From contig NZ_QRGA01000007.1 in the NCBI RefSeq assembly GCF_003367175.1, positions 419,060 through 483,059 on the forward strand: DNA of 64,000 bases, in the 5' to 3' direction. Origin of the DNA: Trinickia dinghuensis (lineage in GTDB: Bacteria; Pseudomonadota; Gammaproteobacteria; Burkholderiales; Burkholderiaceae). Every line of letters begins with the position of its first letter. Position 1 is the stretch's first letter. Both the position numbers and the translations under genes were made by a program. Shown piece after piece: positions 39,924 to 47,171 of the stretch. The notes below the pieces were generated by a model. The model had not been told where the DNA came from, did not search any database, and was given only the letters and a program-made list of their open reading frames with translations.

Positions 39924-41126
39924 TCAAGCGCGCCGTTCGCCGACGAGCGCGAGCGAGCGGTAGACGAGCCAGGGTCCGACGAGCTGCAGGACGGCGATGG
40001 AGCACATCACGACGGCGCGCAGCGTGGGGTCGAAGTTCGGATACAGCGCATAGGTATCGTCGACGAGCAGATAGGCGAGCGCCGACATCGGCGAGAGCGA
40101 CAAACCGAGCGCCACCCCTTGCTTCCAGCCGATGCCGCTCGGCTTCGCGAACGCGAGCACGCCGACGAGCTTGCCGATGAAGCGCGCCACGATCAGCAGC
40201 ACCGCCGCGACGCCGCCCAGCGCGATGTCGTGCCATTGGAAGGCCGTCATCGTGAGGACGAACAAGATGACGGTGAGCAGCCAGCCTGCCGTGCCGAAAT
40301 GCTCCGGCCACAGTTGCGGCTTGGCTTCGACGTTCTTCACGATGATGCCGGCCGCGAGCAGGCTAAGGATCGTCGACAGATTGAACAGGTGGGCGATCGC
40401 GATCGCCAGCAGCACGAGGCCGAACAGCGCGACGAACGAATGCTCGTCCTGCACTTGCATCGAACGATAGAAGAACGTGCAGGCCTTGGCGAGCAGGTAG
40501 GCGAGTATGAGCGAACCGACGAGCAGGTAGAGCGGCTGAGCGATCGTCGCAAAGACGTTGCCGTAGACCTCCTGATGCAGCCAGCCCGAGGCGATCTTCT
40601 CGATCACGACCGCGTACATGCTGTTGAGCGCCGTGAGCGTCAGCAGACGCTGCGTGACTTGTCCTTCCGCGCGCAGCTCGGTCTTGAGCTGAATCACCAT
40701 CGCCGGCGAGGTCGACATCGCGATGGCCGCGATCACCGTTGCCACTGCGGCGCTGATATGCGTGAACAGCAGCGCGGCGAGGACGAGCACGAAGGTCAGC
40801 GTCGCCTCCGCCAGACTCGAAGCCACCAGCCACGGATTGCGACGAATCCAGCGCAAATCGAGCCGGCTGCCGAGTTCGAACAGCAGCAGGCCGAGTGCGA
40901 CGTCGAGCAGCAGGCGCAGCGTCCCGCCCGAGCTGGCGTCGATCGCGCCGAATCCCGCCGCCCCCGCGATCAATCCGATCACGGCGTAGCCCGAGACCCG
41001 CGGCAGCCGCCACGTGCGATAGCACAGCTCGCCCAACAGGCCGGCAACGAGCAAGGCGAGCCCGGCCCAGAAAACCGCGTCCGGCACGAACGGCCAGTGA
41101 GGAAGAAAGGAAAACGCCGATTTCAT
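39924..41126 (-). CDS. Cation/proton antiporter (CPA2, KefB-like membrane domain)
   Basis: A 400-residue integral membrane protein with about 12 hydrophobic helices of the Na+/H+ or K+/H+ exchanger domain (LFELGSRLDLRWIRRNPWLVASSLAEATLTFVLVLAALLF, AAIAMSTSPAMVIQLKTEL, NAxx type segments). It lacks the C-terminal TrkA-N domain of KefB/KefC and so is the membrane-only form. The ion is unknown. It is upstream of the YbdK-like gene on the same strand and borders the right half of the candidate origin. Confidence 0.85.
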   Translation of the reverse strand: MKSAFSFLPHWPFVPDAVFWAGLALLVAGLLGELCYRTWRLPRVSGYAVIGLIAGAAGFGAIDASSGGTLRLLLDVALGLLLFELGSRLDLRWIRRNPWLVASSLAEATLTFVLVLAALLFTHISAAVATVIAAIAMSTSPAMVIQLKTELRAEGQVTQRLLTLTALNSMYAVVIEKIASGWLHQEVYGNVFATIAQPLYLLVGSLILAYLLAKACTFFYRSMQVQDEHSFVALFGLVLLAIAIAHLFNLSTILSLLAAGIIVKNVEAKPQLWPEHFGTAGWLLTVILFVLTMTAFQWHDIALGGVAAVLLIVARFIGKLVGVLAFAKPSGIGWKQGVALGLSLSPMSALAYLLVDDTYALYPNFDPTLRAVVMCSIAVLQLVGPWLVYRSLALVGERRA

Positions 41127-41689
41127 CTGATAGCTGCTCCTTTACGGAAGGGCCCTGCAAGGCATCTTGCCCGCTTTTGGGCGCGTTCTCGTGGGTTGCG
41201 GGTCCGGTCTTACGGCGACGTGCCGCGGCGCGGACGGAAAGGGTGATTGCCGACGGCGCGGCGGCTGCCGGACGTGGCGATTGGGCACGCTCGATTCGAT
41301 GCGTGCGGCCGGGCGCTCAGGCGGAGCGTGGCGCATGCCCGGCAAGAGGAACCAAGGTGTGGCGGCACCGACCTCCGGCTCACGCCGGCCCGGCTATCGA
41401 CATCGCCTCCATTGGCGCAGCGGATCCGTGATGCGCCGCCATGCAACTTGTGCAAGAGGAACACCGATTGTGCCATAGCTTGACTCCAAAACGCACGATT
41501 GTTCATCGATTAGCATCGATATCGGTACAAACGACGTCAAATTTCGTATTGCGGAGAAAAAATGGCCGATTTCGTCTGCGTTTGGCACAACCACCGAATG
41601 GGTGTAGACGAAAAATAGCGTGTTCGGGTTCGCCGTGCTTGGACAGTTCCGGCGGCGAGGCGTGCGTGCCGGGTTAGGGTTTACTGTTT

Positions 41690-41741
41690 ACGTATGTATA
41701 CGTAGTAGAAGTTAACAAGGGTGGGCCAAATCTGTGCAAAA
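41690..41741 (-). repeat. Origin-like repeat module B
   Basis: Reverse complement of module A: TTTTGCACA (41733-41741), 16-nt spacer ending CCCACCCTT, GTTAAC (41711-41716), TTCTACTACG and ACGTATACATACG-type sequence. Its unwinding side faces module A across 3 kb. Confidence 0.85.
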
Positions 41742-41913
41742 CCCTTGTTTACTCAAACGGATCAAGATCTTGCCGAACGCATAACCGCATGTGCAGCATG
41801 TGCGGGGCGCAGGGGTTTCGAGGCATAACTTTTGCCTCGTCCGGCGCCGAAGGCAAGTTGTCCCGAAAGCATCCACATCGACCTCACACCCATTTCACCG
41901 CCGTTTCACTCGC

Positions 41914-41937
41914 TTATCCACACGTTGCGGTGGATAA
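41914..41937. other. Opposed DnaA-box pair
   Basis: TTATCCACA on the plus strand and TTATCCACC on the minus strand, 6 nt apart, about 180 bp from module B. The first is a perfect consensus box; the second differs at the last base. Confidence 0.75.
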
Positions 41938-41980
41938 CATGGCGTATTAGGCCGGGAATCGGGCGGCGTGCAAAGGGGAG

Positions 41981-43957
41981 TTATCCTCGATCGAAGGTGC
42001 CCTGGCGCAACGCGCGCAGCAGATAGCGCGCCGGATCGAGTGCCTCGGCCAGATCGCGCTCGAGCGGCCAAGGTTCGCCCTCGAGCTGGGAGGCGGCCAG
42101 TTCGGCGCCGAGCGAGGCCCAGACGAGCCCGCGCGAGCCGAATGCGAAGCTGCCGTAAAGGCCGGGCGCGCGAGGCAGATCGAGCGGCCACGCGCCGCAC
42201 AGCGAAGCGGCCTGCTGCTCGCTGGCGGTTTCGTCGGCAAGCGCGCCGATCATCGGCAGGCGGTCGCTCGTCACGCATCGGAAGGCCACGCGCCCGCTCA
42301 GCGTCGCCGGGTCGAGGCTGGCGCTCTCCTGCGTTTCGCCGAAAGCCGGAAGCAGCCTTGCCAGCCTGGCGAGATTGTCGGCGTGGCTCTCGACACGCAG
42401 ATCGTTGCCCGCGTCGTCGATATCGTAGGTTGCACCCGTCAGCAAGCCGTCCGTGAGCGGAATCGCGTAGCCGTCACCGATCGCCGGCAGGCGCAGAGCA
42501 GGTGCGCAAGCGTGCGGCAAGCGCGTCAGCTGACCGCGCACGATACGCGTCGGCGCGTGCGCGAGGCCTGCGAGGCGCGCCGCATCGCGCGCGTTGGCGA
42601 ACATGACGACGCTTGCGCGCGCGATGACCTCGCCGTCGGCTCCGAGGACGTTCCAAGCATCGCCGTCGCGTGCGATGCGGCCGGCTTCGGTGCCCGTGCG
42701 CCAAACGATCGCATCGCCCGCACTCGCACATAACGCCGCGCACAGTGCGGCCGGATCGAGCGATCCGCCTTGCGGGTAAAAGCATCCGCCGCGCGCGACG
42801 CTCACGCCGGCCGCCGCGTGGGCTTCGGCCGCCGACATCGGCCGAACGAGTTCGCGCGGATATCCGAGCGATTCGATCGCTCGGGTGAGCGCGTGCAATT
42901 CGTCTTCGTCGCAGGCGATTTGCAGCAGGCCCTCCCGGGTGCGCGCGAAGTCGTAGCCCGCGCGCTCGAGCGTTTGCCATCGCGCCAGCGCGTACTCGAA
43001 GCCGGCGCGCGTGATTTTCGACGCGACGCTGTCGTCACGAGAGAGCAAAGGGTGAAACACGCCGGCCGGATTGCCCGATGCCTCGCGTCCCGGCCGAGCG
43101 TGGCGCTCGACGATCGTGACCCGCCAGCCGCGGGCGGCGAGCCGATCGGCCAACGCACAGCCGGCCAAACCGGCACCGACGACGATCGCATGGCGCTCGC
43201 TCGCGGCGAACGGCAGCGGCGGCTCGTGGCGCCGCACGCGCCAGCGCGGCGAGAAGCGGCCGACGAGCATCGCGTGCTTTCCCGCGAAACCTTCCGTCTT
43301 CGTGCATTCGAACCCGGATTGAGCCAGCCCCCGCAGCACGTCGCCGGCACAGGTGTAGGTGGCGAGCGTCGCGCCCTCGCCCGCCAGCCGAGCCAAGGCC
43401 TTGAAGGCGAACGGCGACCACATGTCCGGGTTCTTGGCGGGGGAAAAGCCGTCGAGATAGAACGCGTCCGCGCGCAGCCAGAGCTTGGGCAGCAATTCGA
43501 GTGCGTCGCCGAAAGCGATCGTCAGCGTCACGCGCCCGCCCTCGAACTCCAGGCGATGCAATCCGGGCGTCAGCATCGGCCAAGCCTGCGTCAACTGCTC
43601 GGAAAGCGCCCCGACCGTTGTGTCCGCAACCATGCGGGCGTGCAGTGCGCGCAGATCCTCGGCCCTGAAAGGATGCTTTTCGATCGAGACGAATGCCAGG
43701 CGCTCGCACCGGTTGGGATCGGCGCGCCAGGCTGCCCAGGTCGAGAGGAAGTTGCCGCCGATGCCGAAGCCGGTCTCGACGACGGTGAAAAGGCGCCGTC
43801 CGCGCCAGCGTCCGGGCAGGCCGTTTCCGCTCAGAAAGACATGCTCGGCCTGGGCGAAAGCGCCCGCGGCGCTATGGTAGATGTCGTCGTACGCGGGGGA
43901 AAACGGCGTGCCGTCGTCGCGAAAGGCCAAGATGGCGGGAGTCAGCGTTGAAGTCAT
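41981..43957 (-). CDS. mnmC: Bifunctional tRNA mnm5s2U biosynthesis protein MnmC
   Basis: A 658-residue two-domain enzyme. The N-terminal half (about 1-240) is a SAM methyltransferase (TVVETGFGIGGNFLSTWAAWR, DAFYLDGFSPAKNPDMWSPF), the MnmC2 activity; the C-terminal half is an FAD oxidoreductase (AIVVGAGLAGCALADRLAARG, IVRGQLTRLPHA) of MnmC1. Together they convert the MnmEG product cmnm5U to nm5U and then mnm5U at the wobble position, which links this gene to mnmG 24 kb away. The start MTSTLTPAILAFRDDG is the family-like one. Confidence 0.95.
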   Translation of the reverse strand: MTSTLTPAILAFRDDGTPFSPAYDDIYHSAAGAFAQAEHVFLSGNGLPGRWRGRRLFTVVETGFGIGGNFLSTWAAWRADPNRCERLAFVSIEKHPFRAEDLRALHARMVADTTVGALSEQLTQAWPMLTPGLHRLEFEGGRVTLTIAFGDALELLPKLWLRADAFYLDGFSPAKNPDMWSPFAFKALARLAGEGATLATYTCAGDVLRGLAQSGFECTKTEGFAGKHAMLVGRFSPRWRVRRHEPPLPFAASERHAIVVGAGLAGCALADRLAARGWRVTIVERHARPGREASGNPAGVFHPLLSRDDSVASKITRAGFEYALARWQTLERAGYDFARTREGLLQIACDEDELHALTRAIESLGYPRELVRPMSAAEAHAAAGVSVARGGCFYPQGGSLDPAALCAALCASAGDAIVWRTGTEAGRIARDGDAWNVLGADGEVIARASVVMFANARDAARLAGLAHAPTRIVRGQLTRLPHACAPALRLPAIGDGYAIPLTDGLLTGATYDIDDAGNDLRVESHADNLARLARLLPAFGETQESASLDPATLSGRVAFRCVTSDRLPMIGALADETASEQQAASLCGAWPLDLPRAPGLYGSFAFGSRGLVWASLGAELAASQLEGEPWPLERDLAEALDPARYLLRALRQGTFDRG

Positions 43958-44152
43958 CGGCAAAGCGAAAACTGTGGGAAGAGCGCAAGTTTGGACGTAA
44001 GGGGCAACCCTAATCGCGACATCCGAGGTGTTGCCGATCGCCCGAAAACCCATGCTGGACAAGGCTTTGCGGGCGTTGGCAAAATCCAACGACATACGGA
44101 CGCAACGTTGAGAAGCCCTTGGCAGCAGGGGTTCGCGAGTACGACAATGCTC

Positions 44153-44216
44153 AAACCCAGCGCCGACAAGGCTCGCCAGCGTTAAATTCTTTGAGAGCCT
44201 TGCCGTTATTGGGTTT
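44153..44216. repeat. Imperfect long inverted repeat
   Basis: AAACCCA (44153-44159) pairs with TGGGTTT (44210-44216), and CAAGGCTC (44167-44174) pairs with GAGCCTTG (44195-44202), giving two stems around an AT-rich loop. A related left-arm copy lies at 44048-44081. Not a known repeat to me. Confidence 0.55.
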
Positions 44217-44300
44217 GCGCTGAGCTATCATAGCAAGCGCCGCAAGGCCGTAGCGCCAGGGGTTCAGCGCGACCGAGCGGCGCACGCTTCGCCACTGCTA

Positions 44301-44329
44301 CTCGACGGCACAGCTTGCGTACGTATAAT
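44301..44329 (+). promoter_or_regulatory. hupA promoter
   Basis: A perfect -10 TATAAT at 44324-44329, with CTCGAC at 44301-44306 as a 4-of-6 match to the -35, 17 bp apart. It lies about 55 bp before the HU start codon. Confidence 0.7.
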
Positions 44330-44381
44330 TCGGCGCGTTTGCGCTGTCCGTGTCACTTCAATCTGAAAAAGAGGAACGTTA

Positions 44382-44660
44382 ATGAACAAACAGGAACTGA
44401 TCGACGCCGTCGCAGGCCAGACCGGCGCCAGCAAAGCTCAAACCGGCGAAACGCTCGACACGCTGCTCGAAGTGATCAAGAAGGCAGTGTCCAAGGGCGA
44501 CGCGGTGCAGCTCATCGGCTTCGGCAGCTTCGGCTCCGGCAAGCGCGCAGCGCGCACGGGCCGCAACCCCAAGACGGGCGAGACTATCAAGATCCCGGCA
44601 GCCAAGACGGTCAAGTTCACGGCTGGCAAGGCGTTCAAGGATGCCGTCAATAAGCGCTAA
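44382..44660 (+). CDS. hupA: HU-type nucleoid protein
   Basis: A 92-residue HU family DNA-bending protein. It has [22 protein letters not shown], the conserved [22 protein letters not shown] arm with Pro and basic residues, and the C-terminal [14 protein letters not shown]. It helps compact the nucleoid and assists DnaA at oriC, which suits its position near the candidate origin. The symbol hupA or hupB cannot be separated here. It has its own promoter and a strong terminator. Confidence 0.95.
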   Translation: MNKQELIDAVAGQTGASKAQTGETLDTLLEVIKKAVSKGDAVQLIGFGSFGSGKRAARTGRNPKTGETIKIPAAKTVKFTAGKAFKDAVNKR

Positions 44661-44703
44661 GCCCGTGTCGGCCCAATGAGGCCCGGCTTGACGTTTTGTC
44701 GAC

Positions 44704-44727
44704 ACCCGCCAACGGCGGGTTTTTTTT
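44704..44727 (+). terminator. hupA terminator
   Basis: ACCCGCC (44704-44710), loop AAC, GGCGGGT (44714-44720), followed by eight T. It lies about 45 bp after the hupA stop. Confidence 0.92.
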
Positions 44728-44833
44728 CGCCTAGTTAATCGCACGCCGGCGGCAAAGCGCGCGAAGACGATGGAGGCAGGAACCGCCCCGGGCTCGAAGT
44801 TGAAGACCCCGGGGCTTCGCCTTCAGCAAGCGA

Positions 44834-46147
44834 TCAATGGACGATTTGTCCTTCGTCGTCGCCTTCGTGATCGTCGGCGTCGAGATCCCACGCCGGGAAA
44901 GGGTCGGGCATCCGCGCCCAGCCTTGCGGGCCGAGCGCGTACTCCTCGTCGGTCAACAGACACGCGTCGAACTTGGCGCGCCAGCGCTCGGCATCGAGCG
45001 CGACACCGATCAACACGAGCTCCTGACGGCGGTCGCCGATCGTCGCATCGTCCGCCGCGCCGTACCAATCGGCTGCGATCTCACCGGCGAGCTCGTCGTC
45101 TTCGGGCCATTCGTCGCGCGGCTGCGCGGCCCACCACATGCCGGCCGGCCCATGACGGCAAACGCCGCCCGCCTGAGAGAGCGAACCGGCCACCTCGTTG
45201 CGCGTGGCGAGCCAGAAAAAGCCCTTGCTGCGCAGCACGCCTTGCCATTGCTCGTGCAGCAGCGCCCACAGCCGTTCGGGGTGGAACGGCCGGCGCGCGC
45301 GGAAAACGAAGCTGCCGATCCCGTATTGATCGGCTTCGCTGACGTGGGAATGACCGTGTTCATGATCGTGACCATGGTCGTGGTCGTGGTCATGCCCGTG
45401 CTCGAGCGACGCGAGCCAGCCCGGCGCACCCGCCGCTGCCTCGAAGTCGAACCGCTTCGTATCGACGATTTCCGAAAGCGGCACGTTGCCAAAGCGGCTC
45501 GAGACCTGAACCGCGCGCGGATTGAGCCGCGCCAAGATTCGCTCGAGCCGCACGAGCGCGTCGGCATCGACGAGGTCCGCTTTGTTGACGACGAGCACGT
45601 CGCAAAACTCGATTTGCTCGATCAGCAACTCGACGATGGTGCGATCGTCCTCTTCGCTCGCGGCGAGGCCGCGCTCGGCAAGCGCCTCGGCCGACGCGTA
45701 ATCGCGCAGGAAGTTGAACGCGTCGACGACGGTGACCATCGTGTCGAGCCGCGCGACGTCGGCCAGCGTGCGGCCGTCGTCGTCGGTGAAGGTGAACGTT
45801 TCGGCGATCGGCATCGGCTCGGCGATACCGGTCGACTCGATCAAGATCGCGTCGAAGCGGCCTTCGTCGGAAAGGCGCCGGATTTCGGCGAGCAGGTCGT
45901 CGCGCAGCGTGCAGCAGATGCAGCCGTTCGAAAGCTCGACGAGGCGTTCCTCGACGCGCGAGAGCGATGCGGCGTCCTTGACGAGCGCCGCATCGATGTT
46001 CACGGCCGCGAGGTCGTTGACGATGACGGCGACGCGCAGGCCGGCGCGGTTCGCGAGAATGTGATTGAGCAGCGTGGTTTTGCCCGCTCCGAGAAAGCCG
46101 GAGAGCACGGTGACGGGCACAGGCGAATGGTTCATTACGGTCGACAT
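44834..46147 (-). CDS. CobW-family GTPase, probable zinc metallochaperone
   Basis: A 437-residue CobW/COG0523 protein: P-loop GFLGAGKT, metal motif [11 protein letters not shown] (CxCC), [15 protein letters not shown], then a histidine-rich stretch of about 20 residues alternating His with Asp/Gly/Glu near 250-270, and a CobW_C domain ([18 protein letters not shown]). These features mark the zinc-handling subgroup (ZigA, YeiR, ZagA type) rather than cobalamin synthesis. I did not find a clear Zur site upstream. The start [12 protein letters not shown] (46147) is uncertain, with 46135 possible. No cobalt genes are nearby. Confidence 0.9.
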   Translation of the reverse strand: MSTVMNHSPVPVTVLSGFLGAGKTTLLNHILANRAGLRVAVIVNDLAAVNIDAALVKDAASLSRVEERLVELSNGCICCTLRDDLLAEIRRLSDEGRFDAILIESTGIAEPMPIAETFTFTDDDGRTLADVARLDTMVTVVDAFNFLRDYASAEALAERGLAASEEDDRTIVELLIEQIEFCDVLVVNKADLVDADALVRLERILARLNPRAVQVSSRFGNVPLSEIVDTKRFDFEAAAGAPGWLASLEHGHDHDHDHGHDHEHGHSHVSEADQYGIGSFVFRARRPFHPERLWALLHEQWQGVLRSKGFFWLATRNEVAGSLSQAGGVCRHGPAGMWWAAQPRDEWPEDDELAGEIAADWYGAADDATIGDRRQELVLIGVALDAERWRAKFDACLLTDEEYALGPQGWARMPDPFPAWDLDADDHEGDDEGQIVH

Positions 46148-46271
46148 CGGATGGGGCGATGGCGCGAAGCGCCGCCGCATGGAGGGCGTAGGGAGCATTG
46201 TGCACCAAACGCCGGAGCCCCATCCTCGCGGCAGCCGCCGGCCGCGGCTCCGTGCGAATCCCTTCTGGGCC

Positions 46272-46715
46272 TTAGCGCTGCGCCTGCAGCAGCTTCCACT
46301 GCGAAAGAATGCCGATGATCTGGTGCGCGTAATGGTCGCGCAGCGAGGGTGTTTCGGAGTGATACGCGCCGACGGCGGCCCAAGTGTTGCCGTACTTGTT
46401 CATCTTCTGCCGCAGATGCCACGCCGCGATGTAGACGTTCTTGCAAGGCTCCATTAGCGTGCCGGTCGAAATGCCGTAATGGGCCAGCGTGGGCAGATGA
46501 ATCGAATTGATCTGCATGAGGCCGTAGTCGGTCGACCCGTTCGCGTTCTTGTGCAAGGCGTCGGGATGATTGTGCGATTCCTGCCAGGCGATCGCACGCA
46601 AAATCAGCGGGTTGACCTTCTGGTAGCGTGCCGCTTCGTCGAAACAGTCCGCGCGTGCGTTCGCGCACGCGAAAGACGCGAGCAACACTGCCAAGATCAG
46701 AACTGTCCGTTTCAT
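46272..46715 (-). CDS. Small periplasmic lytic transglycosylase (IagB/SLT type)
   Basis: A 147-residue exported protein (signal peptide [22 protein letters not shown]). The SLT fold has [14 protein letters not shown] with the catalytic Glu, [16 protein letters not shown], and [24 protein letters not shown]. Small specialised transglycosylases of this size cut peptidoglycan to let secretion systems through, and its divergent neighbour is the type II secretion gspD gene, so a role in building that machine is plausible. Confidence 0.88.
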   Translation of the reverse strand: MKRTVLILAVLLASFACANARADCFDEAARYQKVNPLILRAIAWQESHNHPDALHKNANGSTDYGLMQINSIHLPTLAHYGISTGTLMEPCKNVYIAAWHLRQKMNKYGNTWAAVGAYHSETPSLRDHYAHQIIGILSQWKLLQAQR

Positions 46716-47171
46716 GGTTCGAGTGCCTTCTTCGACAGAACTACGTTTTTATTCGCGGCGCGCAGCTTGCCCCGGCCAGGACGAGCGTCGCACGGGCAGG
46801 TTGGGGAAAACCCGAAGCCGCCGTTCGATTCAGTCGAAATATTCGACCGTATGATACCGGGTGCCGACCGACTGCCATAGCACGCCGTCCGACATAACCG
46901 AGCCATTGGCGCTCAGCAGGGGGTACGGCATGGGGGATACGGCGTGCAGATTATCGGACAGTGACCGTCGCGACTGTGGCAATCGAGAATTTTCTGACGT
47001 AAAAGCGAAGCCTTGCTCGGCGCTTCGTGATTATTCAGACACAAAAAACTGCTAATGTTCGTCTTCTTGAGAGGCGGGGCGAACATCCGACACTTATACC
47101 GACCGGCCAGATCGGTGTTTGCGAGGCGCTACCGCCGAGAGCCAGGCACTTTCGCATTGAACCTATCTTCC
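46716..47171. other. Divergent region between transglycosylase and gspD
   Basis: 456 bp holding both promoters. A hairpin CGAAGC/GCTTCG at 47006-47027 is preceded by an AT-rich tract, and ATTATTCAGACAC follows. I see no further gene. Confidence 0.5.

Larger units (their letters stand above)
41127..41980. other. Candidate origin of replication, right half, and flanking intergenic DNA
   Basis: An 854-bp non-coding region. The left part (to about 41500) is GC-rich and featureless. The part from 41500 is AT-richer and carries the inverted copy of the origin module (41690-41741), including TTTTGCACA at 41733-41741 on the minus strand. Further right are TTATCCACA (41914-41922, plus, perfect DnaA box) and its opposed partner TTATCCACC (41929-41937, minus). 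Layout mirrors the left half. Open frames here overlap on both strands and look incidental. Confidence 0.68.
43958..44381. other. hupA upstream region with imperfect repeats
   Basis: 424 bp between mnmC and the HU gene. It holds the hupA promoter at the right end and, before it, two imperfect copies of a sequence beginning AAACCCA and containing GACAAGGCT (44048 and 44153). The second copy is the left arm of a long hairpin. No ORF of note is present. Confidence 0.6.

Noticed and set aside
41895-42278. Minus-strand frame running from the right candidate origin into the mnmC end
   Set aside because: It is a shadow of the mnmC C-terminal region in another frame, with no start signal.
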